A stretch of 64,000 bases of DNA from Blastocatellia bacterium UBA7656 (GCA_002483445.1 DLHY01000141.1:1-64000), one strand, 5' to 3'; shown: positions 1-8,778, counted from the stretch's first letter. Translations and numbers: made by a program. Notes: generated from the letters alone by a model not told the origin.

Positions 1-39
1 TTCGCCAGCAGTATCACAAGTCGGCGCACTCCAAAAGAA

Positions 40-89
40 GAGCGCGCGCAAGCAGGCCCGGTCACTTGCTGGCAGGCTTGCGCGCGCTC
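40..89 (-). terminator. Hairpin downstream of the serine hydrolase pair
   Basis: A perfect 14-bp stem (40-53 pairs with 76-89) with a 22-base loop lies just past the stop of the serine hydrolase gene at 98. Read on the minus strand it is followed by a T-rich stretch (CTTCTTTTGG), so it can act as the terminator of that two-gene unit. Confidence 0.6.
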
Positions 90-97
90 GATGAAAT

Positions 98-1189
98 TCA
101 CTGCACACCGATCAAAATCTTGCCTATCCCGTTCATCATATCGTCGAGCCTGATGTCCTGAAGATTCGTCATGATCGCTATCACAATACCTTTTTCGGGA
201 AGTACATAAAGCAGACTGCTCGCGCCTGATTGATTGCCTCCGTGCGCGTAGAGTTTCATCCCTGCCCTTTGCCGCACCTCCCAGCCAAAACCATAAACAG
301 TTTCCTGCCCGTCTTTCGTTTTACTGGCCGTCCACATCTGCTGGAGAGTTTCTTTCTTCACTATCTTTGCGCTCTGAACGGCGATGGCGAATCGGACTAA
401 ATCTACGGGCGTTGAAACCAGTCCGCCGCCCGCAGTTTTCATGCTCGTGTCGTGAAGCCACGCATTGACTATCTGCCCCATCAAGCTTTCATACCCGCGA
501 GCGCGATCCGCGATAACGGCTCGCTGATCGTCAACTCTCGTTCGCTCCATACCGGCGGGCTTGAATACGTGATCGCGCAGGTAAGCTCCGTAAAACTCAC
601 CCGACGCGCCTTCTATCGCGCACCCAAGAACGCTATAGCCATAGGTCGTGTAGGAAAATTTCGCGCCCGGTTCGTGCAGGAGTGCGTCATCTTTGAACAG
701 GCTCAGAGAATCTTCCACGCCTTTGAAGTGACGCACACCGCGCGATTCTCCCGGCAGCTTGTAGTGACGTATGCCGCTCTGGTGGCTCAAAATCAAACGC
801 GCTGTGATGGGCCATTGCTTTTCAGGAAAGGCTCGACAGTATTTTTGAATGGGAGAGTCGAGATCGATTTTGCCCTGCTCGACGAGTTGCATCACTGCCG
901 TTGCGGTCATCGGCTTGGCTATGGAAGCGGTGCGATAAACCGTTTCGGCTTTTGCAGGAATGGAGTTTTCCACATCGGCCATCCCGAACCCCTTAGCGTA
1001 TCGGAGTTGATTACCTACGGCTATAGCGACTGAAAGTCCGGGGATTTTCAATCTCGCTTTTTCGCTCTCGATGACCGCTTCGATTTTTTTAACAGTCTCA
1101 ACAGGAAGCTCAGTCTTTTGCTGCGCTCTCACAGTCACGGCTGAAAGGAGCGATAAAAAAATCAAACAGGATGCGCTGAAACGTTTCAT
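98..1189 (-). CDS. Exported serine hydrolase, beta-lactamase/class C family
   Basis: Secreted or periplasmic serine hydrolase of the penicillin-binding/class C beta-lactamase fold (363 aa). A signal peptide ends near AVTVRAQQ. The catalytic SxxK motif is S-I-A-K. The second motif is Y-G-Y rather than the classical Y-x-N, and the KTG-like motif is H-G-G near the C-terminus, as is common in the peptidase/esterase branch of the family. The start has GAGGAG just upstream. It lies 35 bp downstream of a second enzyme of the same family and probably shares its transcript. The substrate (D-amino peptide, ester or beta-lactam) cannot be told from sequence; a true resistance function is not implied. 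Confidence 0.85.
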   Translation of the reverse strand: MKRFSASCLIFLSLLSAVTVRAQQKTELPVETVKKIEAVIESEKARLKIPGLSVAIAVGNQLRYAKGFGMADVENSIPAKAETVYRTASIAKPMTATAVMQLVEQGKIDLDSPIQKYCRAFPEKQWPITARLILSHQSGIRHYKLPGESRGVRHFKGVEDSLSLFKDDALLHEPGAKFSYTTYGYSVLGCAIEGASGEFYGAYLRDHVFKPAGMERTRVDDQRAVIADRARGYESLMGQIVNAWLHDTSMKTAGGGLVSTPVDLVRFAIAVQSAKIVKKETLQQMWTASKTKDGQETVYGFGWEVRQRAGMKLYAHGGNQSGASSLLYVLPEKGIVIAIMTNLQDIRLDDMMNGIGKILIGVQ

Positions 1190-1224
1190 AAGAATTTCTC
1201 CTCGCTTTATCGATGATCTATCGT

Positions 1225-2595
1225 TTACCTGTCGCCGTTCGTTCTCCTCGCCGGATAATCTACGCCCGAACGCCAGATGAGTTGAGTCACCGTGCCTCGA
1301 TCATCCTTGATGAATCTCACTCTTCCTCCGAACAAACGATCAAGAAAACTTCCGTCGGCGAGCGGGATCATCGCCGAGAGGAACCCATTGCCCCAGTTCA
1401 AAAACAAATCGTCGCCCTGTCTTTCGACCACAAGCACGGCATTGGGCCGGATGAAATCCGCGCCGCCCTGATAACGCCCCGTAAGCGTTTCAATCAGTTT
1501 CGAATCGATGCGCCGCGAGCGGGCAAGCTCGAATGCTTCGTATTTCTCGCCCAGCGCAATCGCCGCTACGTCATCGATCATAAGGCTCGCAGTGCCGGAG
1601 TAGTTGTTGCTCAAAACGGCCACGAAAACATCATCGTCCGTGTAGCGATGAATCTCGCCTTGAAAGCCGGGGCTTCTGCCGTTGATCCTTATCGCGCGGC
1701 GATTGTGCCGTCGGCTTAAAAACCAGCCGTAGCCTACGCCGTCCGTGTGCGCGGTGAATATTTTATCGAGCGTGGCTCGCTTCAAAATCTTTTCGGTGTA
1801 AAGCGCGCGATCCCATTTGTAGAGGTCTTCTACGGTCGAATAAAGCGAGCCGTTTCCGGTCTTCGCCGTCCAGTCGAGATACGGAGCGTTTTCAAGCCCC
1901 GCTGCGCCGACCGGCACATAACCGCTGGCGCGATTTTTGATCATCGCCTGAGCGTGTGAATCGTGCGCGGTGTCTTTCATACCTAAAGGGTCGAAAATGT
2001 TTTCACGCAAAAACTCGCCGTAAGTTTTGCCCGACACTTTCTCGATGATGAAGGCCAGAAGGTTATAGTTCGAGTTGCTGTAGCTGTAGCGCGCGCCGGG
2101 TTGAAAGGCGAGCGGGTGGTTTTTGAACATAACAATGAGCGATTCAGGTGTCTGCGGGAATTTCGATTTCGCGTCGTAATCAGGAAAGCCGTTCACATTC
2201 GCTATGCCCGATGTGTGAATCAACAGATGATGAACGGTTATCTTTTCGCCGCCGGGATAATCAGGAATGAATTTCGTGAGCGGATCATTCACACTGAGCA
2301 GCCCGCGCTCTTCGAGCATCATTATCGCCGCCGCGGTGAACGGCTTTGAAACCGAAGCGATGTGAAATCGCGTCTGCGGCGTATTCGGCGCGTCAAGTTC
2401 GTAGTTGGCCATGCCATAGCCTTTGCTCACGAGTATCTTTCCGCCTCGCGCTATGAGAATCGCGCCGCTGAAGCTCTTCGCTTCGAGGTAAGGTTTGACA
2501 TAAGCATCGACTTTGGCTGCGATGTCTGCTGATTGAGCGATGGCTGTGTCAATTACGGCCAGAGACAAAATCGCTGCACAAACAAATCTGATCAT
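1225..2595 (-). CDS. Exported serine hydrolase, beta-lactamase/class C family
   Basis: Serine hydrolase of about 456 aa with the penicillin-binding/class C fold. The ATG at 2595 is preferred over the longer reading (to 2688) because an Ala-rich signal peptide (MIRFVCAAILSLAVIDTAIAQ) begins there and AAAGG lies upstream. Motifs are S-V-S-K (nucleophile), Y-S-N and, later, an N-G-R in place of KTG. After the catalytic domain there is a C-terminal extension of about 100 residues, predicted beta-rich, typical of larger exported esterase-type members. It is the upstream gene of a pair; the two are only distantly similar, so they look like old paralogues. Natural substrate unknown. Confidence 0.83.
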   Translation of the reverse strand: MIRFVCAAILSLAVIDTAIAQSADIAAKVDAYVKPYLEAKSFSGAILIARGGKILVSKGYGMANYELDAPNTPQTRFHIASVSKPFTAAAIMMLEERGLLSVNDPLTKFIPDYPGGEKITVHHLLIHTSGIANVNGFPDYDAKSKFPQTPESLIVMFKNHPLAFQPGARYSYSNSNYNLLAFIIEKVSGKTYGEFLRENIFDPLGMKDTAHDSHAQAMIKNRASGYVPVGAAGLENAPYLDWTAKTGNGSLYSTVEDLYKWDRALYTEKILKRATLDKIFTAHTDGVGYGWFLSRRHNRRAIRINGRSPGFQGEIHRYTDDDVFVAVLSNNYSGTASLMIDDVAAIALGEKYEAFELARSRRIDSKLIETLTGRYQGGADFIRPNAVLVVERQGDDLFLNWGNGFLSAMIPLADGSFLDRLFGGRVRFIKDDRGTVTQLIWRSGVDYPARRTNGDR

Positions 2596-2700
2596 ATAAA
2601 CGCTGCCTTTCTTCGCCGGGGACGCACGGATTGCGCAAGAGATCATCTTACCCGCTCCTCGCGGGGAGGTCTTGACCGAAATAAGCATGATTGATCGAAA

Positions 2701-3510
2701 TTAGCGTTTGCCCATCAATACGCGGTACTGCCCCGGCGTCATTCCCGTCGTTCGTTTGAAGCATCGCGAGAAATGAGTCTGATCGGCAAAACCTGCCGTG
2801 AGAGCTATCTCGACGAGCGAATCATCTGTCGCTGTCATCAGACGGCAGGCGTGTTCGATGCGCAGGCGGCGAATATATTCGCCTATGGTGCAGCCTTCGA
2901 ATTGGCGAAACACTCGCGCCAGATGAACGGGATGAACGCCTACCGCGTCGGCAAGAATGGAAAGAGAGGGGGGCGCGGAAAACTCTTCGCGCAGAAATTC
3001 CTTAGCCAGCGCGAGCCATCGCGGCGCTCTTCGCTCGGTCGCCCTGCCATTGCGCGCCGCGCGGACGAGCATCTCAAGAGCAAGCCCTTCGAGGGCGAGG
3101 ACGGAAAATTCGTCAGGCTCGATGAATTCTCTGTAGAGCCGCGCGGCTATCCATCTGTCGTTGCCTTCACTCATCGCCACAGGAGAGTCGAGCATCGCCT
3201 TCGATTCGCGCAGGCTATCGATGCGCCACGCGTCGATCTCTATCAGAAAATGTCGGCCCGCTGTGCGATGCGTTTCCGCGTGGGTCACATCAGGCGGATA
3301 AAAAATGATCGCCGACGGCGCTCGTTGATCCATTCGCTGTCCGATGCTTTCGTCATAGCTGCCTTCGAGGACGAAACAGAAATGAGCCAGTTCGTGAGAG
3401 TGTCGCGGGATATGAATGCGAGGCTCGTAGAATTTTTCAGTGAAGCGAAAGCCGCTGGCCGAAATCGCTTTGACTGTCGAACCGTAGAATTTTCCTGCTT
3501 CAAGTCTCAA
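2701..3510 (-). CDS. AraC family transcriptional regulator
   Basis: Regulator of 269 aa with an N-terminal cupin-like sensing half (H-I-P-R-H-S-H metal/ligand pocket signature near residue 33, then F-V-L-E-G-S-Y) and a C-terminal AraC/XylS double helix-turn-helix (about residues 170-265, ending in G-F-A-D-Q-T-H-F-S-R-C-F-K-R and G-M-T-P-G-Q-Y-R). The start is TTG at 3508-3510; it has an ideal AGGAGG five bases upstream, so the rare start is credible. It lies 105 bp upstream of the serine hydrolase pair in the same direction, which makes those genes possible targets. The effector is unknown. Confidence 0.88.
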   Translation of the reverse strand: MRLEAGKFYGSTVKAISASGFRFTEKFYEPRIHIPRHSHELAHFCFVLEGSYDESIGQRMDQRAPSAIIFYPPDVTHAETHRTAGRHFLIEIDAWRIDSLRESKAMLDSPVAMSEGNDRWIAARLYREFIEPDEFSVLALEGLALEMLVRAARNGRATERRAPRWLALAKEFLREEFSAPPSLSILADAVGVHPVHLARVFRQFEGCTIGEYIRRLRIEHACRLMTATDDSLVEIALTAGFADQTHFSRCFKRTTGMTPGQYRVLMGKR

Positions 3511-3579
3511 TCCGCCCTCCTGCCTGAAATCGTCACTTACATTATACGCAGGAGACCCTCTACGGTTGCACTAACAGAA

Positions 3580-3651
3580 AGGCAAAAGTAAAAAGGCAAA
3601 ATGAAAAAGGAAGAGAGCCATTGCAAGCGCGCCGCTATTGCCTTTTCACTT
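3580..3651. repeat. Heptad repeat tract with inverted partner (AGGCAAA type)
   Basis: The left side reads as successive 7-mers AGGCAAA, AGTAAAA, AGGCAAA, ATGAAAA. The right side (3638-3651) is their reverse complement with one mismatch in 14 and runs into the last codons of bioB. It sits between the bioB stop and the AraC start region and could double as a terminator for bioB. It is of the same type as the tract at 6221-6288. Confidence 0.75.
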
Positions 3652-4620
3652 ATCATCAGTCATCAGTCGCATTCCGAGTTTATCGAGCAATGATCGGTCG
3701 TGATGCTGATCAGGGTTCGGAGTCGTGAGCAGACGGTCGCCGATAAAAATCGAATTTGCTCCCGCGAGAAAACACAGCGCCTGTGCTTCGTCGGTCATCG
3801 AGAGGCGGCCTGCGCTCAGTCGCACCATCGAGGCGGGCATCAGCACGCGCGCCGTCGCGATCATGCGAACCATCTCAATCGGATCGACCGAAGATTCATC
3901 CGCGAGCGGAGTGCCTGCGACGCGCACGAGCATATTGACGGGGACGCTTTCGGGATGAGGCCGCTGAGAGGCGAGTTGTTGAAGCAATCGAATGCGATCC
4001 CGACGGCTCTCGCCCATGCCGATTATTCCGCCGCAACAAACTGTTATCCCTGCGCGGCGGACTCGCGCCAGCGTGTCGAGTCTTTCTCTGTATGCGCGCG
4101 TGGTGATTATCTCGCCGTAGAATTCCGGTGAGGTGTCGAGGTTATGATTGTATGCCGTCAGTCCCGCTTCCGAGAGAGCCTCGGCCTGATCGTCGTTCAA
4201 CATTCCGAGCGTGCAGCAGGCTTCGAGACCCAATGCGCGCACGCCGCGAACCATTTCAAGCACGCGGAGAAATTCTTCTCCTTGAGGCACGTCTCTCCAG
4301 GCCGCGCCCATGCAGAACCGCGTCGCCCCTTCTTCTTTAGCTCTTCGCGCCGCGTCGAGAGTTTCTTCGACCGCCATCAACGCCTCGCGCGCGACGCCCG
4401 TTTTGTAGTGGGCAGACTGCGGGCAGTAAGCGCAATCTTCAGGGCAGCCGCCCGTCTTGATCGAGAGCAGCTTGCACCCTTGAACTTCTTCGGCGCGGTG
4501 ATAAGCGCGATGCGCGGTCTGCGCCTGAAAGATCAGTTCAGGCAGCGCGAGCGTGTAGATCGATTCTATTTCCTCAACAGTTCGGTCGTAACGCAGTTCG
4601 ACAGAGTTCATGCATGTCAT
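3646..4620 (-). CDS. bioB: Biotin synthase
   Basis: Radical-SAM enzyme that inserts sulfur into dethiobiotin in the last step of biotin synthesis, in the cytosol. Its 324 aa are the normal family length. The radical-SAM cluster motif C-x3-C-x2-C is visible as G-G-C-P-E-D-C-A-Y-C-P-Q (about residue 58), followed by the conserved M-G-A-A-W-R segment, Y-N-H-N-L-D-T, C-C-G-G-I-I-G-M-G-E and S-A-G-R. These carry the ligands of the [2Fe-2S] cluster used as sulfur donor. Two in-frame ATGs (residues 1 and 4) are possible starts; neither has a strong ribosome site. No other bio gene is adjacent, so the pathway is not clustered here. Confidence 0.96.
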   Translation of the reverse strand: MTCMNSVELRYDRTVEEIESIYTLALPELIFQAQTAHRAYHRAEEVQGCKLLSIKTGGCPEDCAYCPQSAHYKTGVAREALMAVEETLDAARRAKEEGATRFCMGAAWRDVPQGEEFLRVLEMVRGVRALGLEACCTLGMLNDDQAEALSEAGLTAYNHNLDTSPEFYGEIITTRAYRERLDTLARVRRAGITVCCGGIIGMGESRRDRIRLLQQLASQRPHPESVPVNMLVRVAGTPLADESSVDPIEMVRMIATARVLMPASMVRLSAGRLSMTDEAQALCFLAGANSIFIGDRLLTTPNPDQHHDRSLLDKLGMRLMTDDK

Positions 4621-4797
4621 CCGTTTGAGAGAATTTTTACCGAGTCGAAACTACCAGAGCCGCACGCGGTCAGGCAAGCAACTGAATCGCCCCGACTCCA
4701 GACTCCCGACTTTTCAGGTGTAACCTTTCGGCTTCGTCAAACGTGTTATCGCCGGCGAGCGCGAAAACGCGCGAATGAAAGATGAGGAGTTTTAATT

Positions 4798-4874
4798 GTG
4801 GCGCAATCTGTTAGATTGCGCTGTGTCCTGAAAGTACGAAATTTGAAGCCACGCAGGCTAACAGCTTGCGCCAC
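4798..4874. repeat. REP-like palindromic element pair
   Basis: Two related elements in opposite orientation. The first contains a perfect 9-bp stem (4801-4809 with 4813-4821) around GTT. The second (4849-4874), read on the minus strand, has the same GTGGCGCAA..CTGTTAG..TGCG core. They lie in the 294-bp gap between bioB and the FAD oxidoreductase gene. The arrangement resembles a bacterial interspersed mosaic (REP pair). No RAYT transposase is seen in the window. The rest of the gap shows nothing recognisable. Confidence 0.65.
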
Positions 4875-4914
4875 TTTGACTCGATGAAAACTGTTTTCCA
4901 GAGGAGTTGACCTT

Positions 4915-6240
4915 ATGCCATCAAATGAAAACCGTGTGATCGTAATAGGCGGCGGCATGGCGGGACTTGCTGCGGCTGCGTTCATCGCCCGCGAGGGTCA
5001 GAGCGTGAAATTGTTCGAGCAGGCAGGGGCGCTTGGCGGTCGCGCGAGAACCAGGGAACAGAACGGATTTTATTTCAACATCGGCCCGCACGCGCTTTAC
5101 AGACAGGGCGCAGGGTTCGGCATCCTCGCGGAGCTTGGCATAACTCCAAAGGGCGCTCCTCCGCAGGTGTCGAAAGGGTTCGCTGTGCTAGGCGGAGTCA
5201 AACATCTGCTGCCCACTTCGACCGGCTCGCTCTTCAAGACCGACCTGCTCGGAGTCGCGTCAAAACTTGAAATCGCCCGACTGCTTGCAACTATCGCGAA
5301 ACTCGAAGGCTCCGAGTGGATGAGCGCAAGCGTCACGGAATGGCTCACGCGGAGATTCAAACACGAATCGTCGAGAGAACTTCTGCTGGCTTTGATTCGG
5401 CTTTCGACTTATGTCAACGCGCCTGAACGGTTGAGCGCGGGCGCGGCTATCGAGCAGTTGAAAAAAGCTGTCGCGGGAGGCGTGCTTTATCTCGATGAAG
5501 GATGGCAGACGCTCGTCGATCAGGCAGCGGAGGCGGCCCGCAGCGCGGGAGTCGCTATCGAAACCGGAGCGAAGATCGCTTTCATCGAACGCGACGATGC
5601 GGGCGCGGTGCGCGCTGTCGGAACTCAGGATGGAGCGAGATTCGAAGCGTCATCCGTCGTCATCGCTTCAAGCCCGCAGACAGCCGCCGAACTGATCGGA
5701 CAGGATAGCGCGGTTGCGCGATGGGCTGAGAAGGCGACACAGGTGAAAGCGGCGTGCCTCGACCTGGCGCTTGATCGATTGCCTGCGCCTGAAGCCACAT
5801 TCGCGCTAGGCATCGACCGGCCTCTTTATCTTTCGGTTCATTCAGCCGCGGCGCGACTTGCCCCGACGGGCGGCGCGCTGGTTCACCTTGCGAAGTATCT
5901 GCCGACGGATCACACGGAGTCACCCGAAGAAGATGAACGCGAACTTGAAGGCTTGATGGATTTGATTCAACCGGGATGGCGCGCAAGCGTGGCGCATCGC
6001 CGATTCCTGCCGGATATGACAGTGATGAACTGGCTGCCTGCGGCTCAGGAAGGCGGCCCCGCGGGGCGACCGGGGCCGAAAGTGCCGGATGCGCCGGGTC
6101 TCTTCGTTGCGGGCGACTGGGCAGGCGGAGAAGGGTTTCTCGTCGATGCCAGCCTTTCGAGCGCGAAGGAAGCGGCGAGGCTCGCCATCGAGTATCAGCC
6201 AGCCTCGGCCTTGACGAAAAAGGCAAAAGTAAAAATGTAA
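4915..6240 (+). CDS. FAD-dependent oxidoreductase, phytoene dehydrogenase/amine oxidase-like
   Basis: Flavoprotein of 441 aa. An N-terminal Rossmann motif (V-I-G-G-G-M-A-G-L, residues 10-18) is followed by the L-G-G-R-A-R-T motif of the amine-oxidase/phytoene-desaturase superfamily and N-I-G-P-H-A-L. Near the C-terminus, G-L-F-V-A-G-D-W-A-G-G-E-G-F-L-V-D-A closes the FAD site. The substrate is unknown; no carotenoid genes are nearby. AGAGGAG precedes the ATG. The last codons (K-K-A-K-V-K-M) lie inside a 23-bp perfect inverted repeat, so the C-terminal tail is encoded by repeat DNA. Confidence 0.82.
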   Translation: MPSNENRVIVIGGGMAGLAAAAFIAREGQSVKLFEQAGALGGRARTREQNGFYFNIGPHALYRQGAGFGILAELGITPKGAPPQVSKGFAVLGGVKHLLPTSTGSLFKTDLLGVASKLEIARLLATIAKLEGSEWMSASVTEWLTRRFKHESSRELLLALIRLSTYVNAPERLSAGAAIEQLKKAVAGGVLYLDEGWQTLVDQAAEAARSAGVAIETGAKIAFIERDDAGAVRAVGTQDGARFEASSVVIASSPQTAAELIGQDSAVARWAEKATQVKAACLDLALDRLPAPEATFALGIDRPLYLSVHSAAARLAPTGGALVHLAKYLPTDHTESPEEDERELEGLMDLIQPGWRASVAHRRFLPDMTVMNWLPAAQEGGPAGRPGPKVPDAPGLFVAGDWAGGEGFLVDASLSSAKEAARLAIEYQPASALTKKAKVKM

Positions 6241-6288
6241 AAGGCAAAATCAGGCGAAGGCGTGTTTTTGCCTTTTACATTTTTACTT
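6221..6288. repeat. Perfect 23-bp inverted repeat made of heptads; bidirectional terminator candidate
   Basis: The arm 6227-6249 is the exact reverse complement of 6266-6288, with a 16-base loop. The arms read as heptads AGTAAAA, ATGTAAA, AGGCAAA. It separates two convergent genes (FAD oxidoreductase ending at 6240 and GlcE-like ending at 6292) and overlaps the stop codon of the first. The position fits a bidirectional terminator, although the stem is AT-rich and has no GC-rich core. Confidence 0.75.
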
Positions 6289-6291
6289 GTT

Positions 6292-7527
6292 TTATATCCC
6301 CGCGACGAATTTTCCGGGATTGAGCAACGAGCCGGGATCGAATTTTTCTTTGATCGATTTCATAAGCCCGGCAGTTTCAACCTCGCCCCAGGCATCGGCC
6401 CGTCGGCGCACGGTGGTCGAAGCGCGCTCTATAAAAAGCGTTCCGCTCATACGAACGACTTCTGCGCGAAGTTTTTCAATAACGGCGACGGCTGATTCAT
6501 CCTCTGCGTTGAAAGCCCCTCTGATTATTCCCGTGCCGAGGTCAGCCGTGATTGAAGAGCGCGGAAGCGCAAGCATCTTTTCAAAACCTTGAGCAGCGAA
6601 GGCTATCGGCACGCTTGCTTTGACCGCAACATTTGCCGCGCTATCGATATCGGCGACGCGCGTCCAGAAATTTTCAGCCTCCATGTCGCCGAGTATCATT
6701 GCCTGACTGTGGCTGAGAGTTTTCATCACGCAATCGATTTGATAATCAACAGCCGGTTCGCTGCCGGCGAACCTTATCGCAAGGCTCACGTCCGGCATAC
6801 TGCAAAGAAAAATCGAAGCGGGCTGTAACTCTGAGGCCGCGCGCGCAATGGAAATCAGCCTTTGATGATACTGGTCGGTTATGATCAGGGTGGAAATCCT
6901 GTCAGGCAGAGGCCGCAGCTTGAGCGTGATTTCCGTGATCACTGCAAGCGTGCCGAGGCTTCCGACATAGAGCTTGTTCATATCGTACCCGGCGACGTTT
7001 TTGACCACCTTGCCGCCCGAACGACTCTCCGACCCATCGATGTGGGCGAGCCTCAAACCGAGTGTGTAATCGCGCGGAGTTCCGAATCCCGCTCTGAGCG
7101 GGCCGGAGGAAGCGCACGCGGCGACAGCGCCTATGGTCGCCTCACTCGCGCCGGGAGGATCGAGCGGCAACCACTGCCTTTCCTTGCGAACCAGGTCGTT
7201 GAAATCCGTAAGAAGCGCGCCTGCTTCGACTGTTGCAGTGAGGTCAGGCGCGCTGTATTCGATCACGCGACTGATTCGCTCAAGGCTCAACACGACATCG
7301 GCGCGACTGATAGGGTTGCCGCATTCGAGCCAGTTCATCCGTCCAGCCGGAATGACCGCCGCCTGATGCTTGCCGCATATCTTCAAACATTCAACCGCCT
7401 CTTCGACTGACGCAGGGCGGACTATCAATCGAGGTTTGAGCGAATCGATCACGAGGTCAGGGTGTCGGGTGATATGCTCAGATCCGACGACGGATTCGAG
7501 TGAAGGTTCGAGAGAAGAGTTAGCCAT
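6292..7527 (-). CDS. FAD-binding oxidase, glycolate oxidase subunit GlcE-like
   Basis: FAD-linked oxidase of the PCMH/GlcD-GlcE family (411 aa). The N-terminal FAD-binding half shows L-I-V-R-P-A-S-V-E-E-A, V-I-P-A-G, V-E-A-G, L-P-L-D-P-P-G-A-S-E-A-T-I-G, the G-G-K-V-V-K-N-V-A-G-Y-D motif and G-S-L-G-T-L-A-V-I-T-E. The C-terminus ends in F-D-P-G-S-L-L-N-P-G-K-F. The K-V-V-K-N-V-A-G-Y-D block is typical of GlcE. GlcD and GlcF are not nearby, so a complete glycolate oxidase cannot be assembled from this window. The start overlaps the upstream FHA-DUF309 gene by 8 bp, implying translational coupling. Confidence 0.85.
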   Translation of the reverse strand: MANSSLEPSLESVVGSEHITRHPDLVIDSLKPRLIVRPASVEEAVECLKICGKHQAAVIPAGRMNWLECGNPISRADVVLSLERISRVIEYSAPDLTATVEAGALLTDFNDLVRKERQWLPLDPPGASEATIGAVAACASSGPLRAGFGTPRDYTLGLRLAHIDGSESRSGGKVVKNVAGYDMNKLYVGSLGTLAVITEITLKLRPLPDRISTLIITDQYHQRLISIARAASELQPASIFLCSMPDVSLAIRFAGSEPAVDYQIDCVMKTLSHSQAMILGDMEAENFWTRVADIDSAANVAVKASVPIAFAAQGFEKMLALPRSSITADLGTGIIRGAFNAEDESAVAVIEKLRAEVVRMSGTLFIERASTTVRRRADAWGEVETAGLMKSIKEKFDPGSLLNPGKFVAGI

Positions 7528-8287
7528 TTGAATCCGTGTCGAGAAGTTGGAGGGTCGGTCTCAAAGCGTCTGCCGGGATGGGGGAGTCGTTTCCTGGTTC
7601 GATCAGGTCTCGGAAAAAACTTTCGAACTGGCGCGAGAAATCCGCCAGATCGAGCGACAGGAAAACCGAAGGAAGAGCGGGCAGTTTTTCGATGACGTTG
7701 CGGTACACGCCGCGAGCGCCGCGATAGTTTTCGCGCTCGAAGTGATGAATGGCGACTGCGGCCTGAATCAATGTCTGATAGAAAAGCTTCGTCTCTCCTT
7801 CCGACCTCGTCCAGATTTCTTCCCACGACTCGTGAGCCTCGAAGAAACGGCCCGCGTTGAAATGCTCTATGCCTGCGAGGTATTCGCGCGGGTACATCTG
7901 GCGAATAGCTGAAGAGTCAGGCAACGGCTCTTCTTCCGATACGATTGTGGCCAGCTTGTCGAGGAAGGTTTCCCGCTTGAGGGCTGAGGTATCTCTGCCT
8001 TCGGCAATCTCCATTTTCAGGGTGAAAGGGCCGACCTTGATCAGATCGCCGTCTTTGAGTTCGATCCAGGTGACGCGCTCGCCGTTTACGAAAGTGCCGT
8101 TGTTGCTCTTCTGATCGACGACGAAGAACTTTCCGCCATTGCGTTCGATGAAGAAATGCTGCCGCGAGACAGTTGGATAGGGGAACACGATATCGCACGA
8201 TTTGTGCCTTCCGAAGACGATCTTGTCGCTGTCGAGCGGGATAATCTCGCCCTGTCTGAGTTCGGATTCGAATCGAAGACAAGCCAT
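7520..8287 (-). CDS. FHA domain fused to DUF309
   Basis: Two-domain cytosolic protein (about 255 aa). The N-terminal forkhead-associated domain (about residues 5-95) shows F-G-R-H-K-S-C-D-I-V, S-R-Q-H and N-N-G-T-F-V-N-G, the phosphothreonine-binding signature. The C-terminal part (about 130-240) matches DUF309: H-F-N-A-G-R-F-F-E-A-H-E-S-W-E-E-I-W, then I-Q-A-A-V-A-I-H-H-F and N-Y-R-G-A. The ATG at 8287 is taken as start; a GTG at 8305 is also open and neither has a clear ribosome site. It overlaps the GlcE-like gene by 8 bp. A role linked to Ser/Thr kinase signalling is an inference from the FHA domain. Confidence 0.85.
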   Translation of the reverse strand: MACLRFESELRQGEIIPLDSDKIVFGRHKSCDIVFPYPTVSRQHFFIERNGGKFFVVDQKSNNGTFVNGERVTWIELKDGDLIKVGPFTLKMEIAEGRDTSALKRETFLDKLATIVSEEEPLPDSSAIRQMYPREYLAGIEHFNAGRFFEAHESWEEIWTRSEGETKLFYQTLIQAAVAIHHFERENYRGARGVYRNVIEKLPALPSVFLSLDLADFSRQFESFFRDLIEPGNDSPIPADALRPTLQLLDTDSNG

Positions 8288-8363
8288 CGCTCGATAATAT
8301 GGCACATTTTTGAAAAATCTTGAAACGAAACCTGTGGCGAAATCGACGCGGCAGTTTTAGAAT

Positions 8364-8552
8364 GTGTCGAATACCGCAGAAGCCGAGATCGCAAGAATGA
8401 TCGACTCCTGCCTGTCGTGGGAGAAAATAATTGCCGAGATAGCGAAATGCGTCGTTCGATGTTTCAACTGCCACATGAAAAAGACTGCGCGCGAGAAGGG
8501 ATGGAGCAAGTTCGCGGATTCCGGAGTCTCGGCAACGGAAGGTGAAAGCTGA
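8364..8552 (+). pseudogene. Short ORF resembling the C-terminus of an HNH-like protein
   Basis: A 62-aa GTG-initiated reading with a stop codon immediately upstream in frame. Its middle part (E-I-A-K-C-V-V-R-C-F-N-C-H-M-K-K-T-A-R-E-K-G-W) resembles the C-C-H zinc-type tail found at the end of small HNH/hypothetical proteins. That suggests a remnant rather than a working gene. It sits just before the tRNA gene on the opposite strand. The similarity is recalled from the motif only. Confidence 0.3.
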
Positions 8553-8557
8553 AAGGG

Positions 8558-8633
8558 TGGTGGCCCCTGGAGGAGTCGAACCTCCAACAAACAGATTATG
8601 AGTCTGCTGCTCTAACCATTGAGCTAAGGGGCC
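8558..8633 (-). tRNA. tRNA-Ile2 (CAU anticodon, lysidine type)
   Basis: A 76-base tRNA with CCA encoded at 8558-8560. The anticodon loop is CTCATAA, giving CAU. The acceptor stem GGCCCCT/AGGGGCC, with C4-G69 and C5-G68, resembles the minor isoleucine tRNA (E. coli ileX) recognised by TilS. It does not resemble elongator Met tRNA, so AUA decoding after lysidine modification is the likely role. D-loop (AGCTCAATGGTTAGAGC) and T-loop (GGTTCGACTCC) are canonical. It is a single gene, not part of a tRNA cluster. Confidence 0.93.
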
Positions 8634-8778
8634 ACACCAGATTGTCAATCGCAACAACGTGTCGTTGCGGCGAAGCTGAATGTTACTTGTCTGAAATCGC
8701 GAGTGTCAAGCTCAAGGCTGAAAGCGAATTGATTCATCCATCGTGTTGATTGAAGTATAATCCGACCGGAGGCCGGTT

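Noticed and set aside
98..2595. Antibiotic-resistance beta-lactamases
   Set aside because: The family fold is present but the motifs (Y-G-Y, H-G-G) fit the broad serine hydrolase/esterase branch; no evidence for beta-lactam hydrolysis.
8558..8633. Elongator tRNA-Met
   Set aside because: The anticodon is CAU, but the acceptor stem and overall sequence follow minor tRNA-Ile2 rather than Met tRNA.
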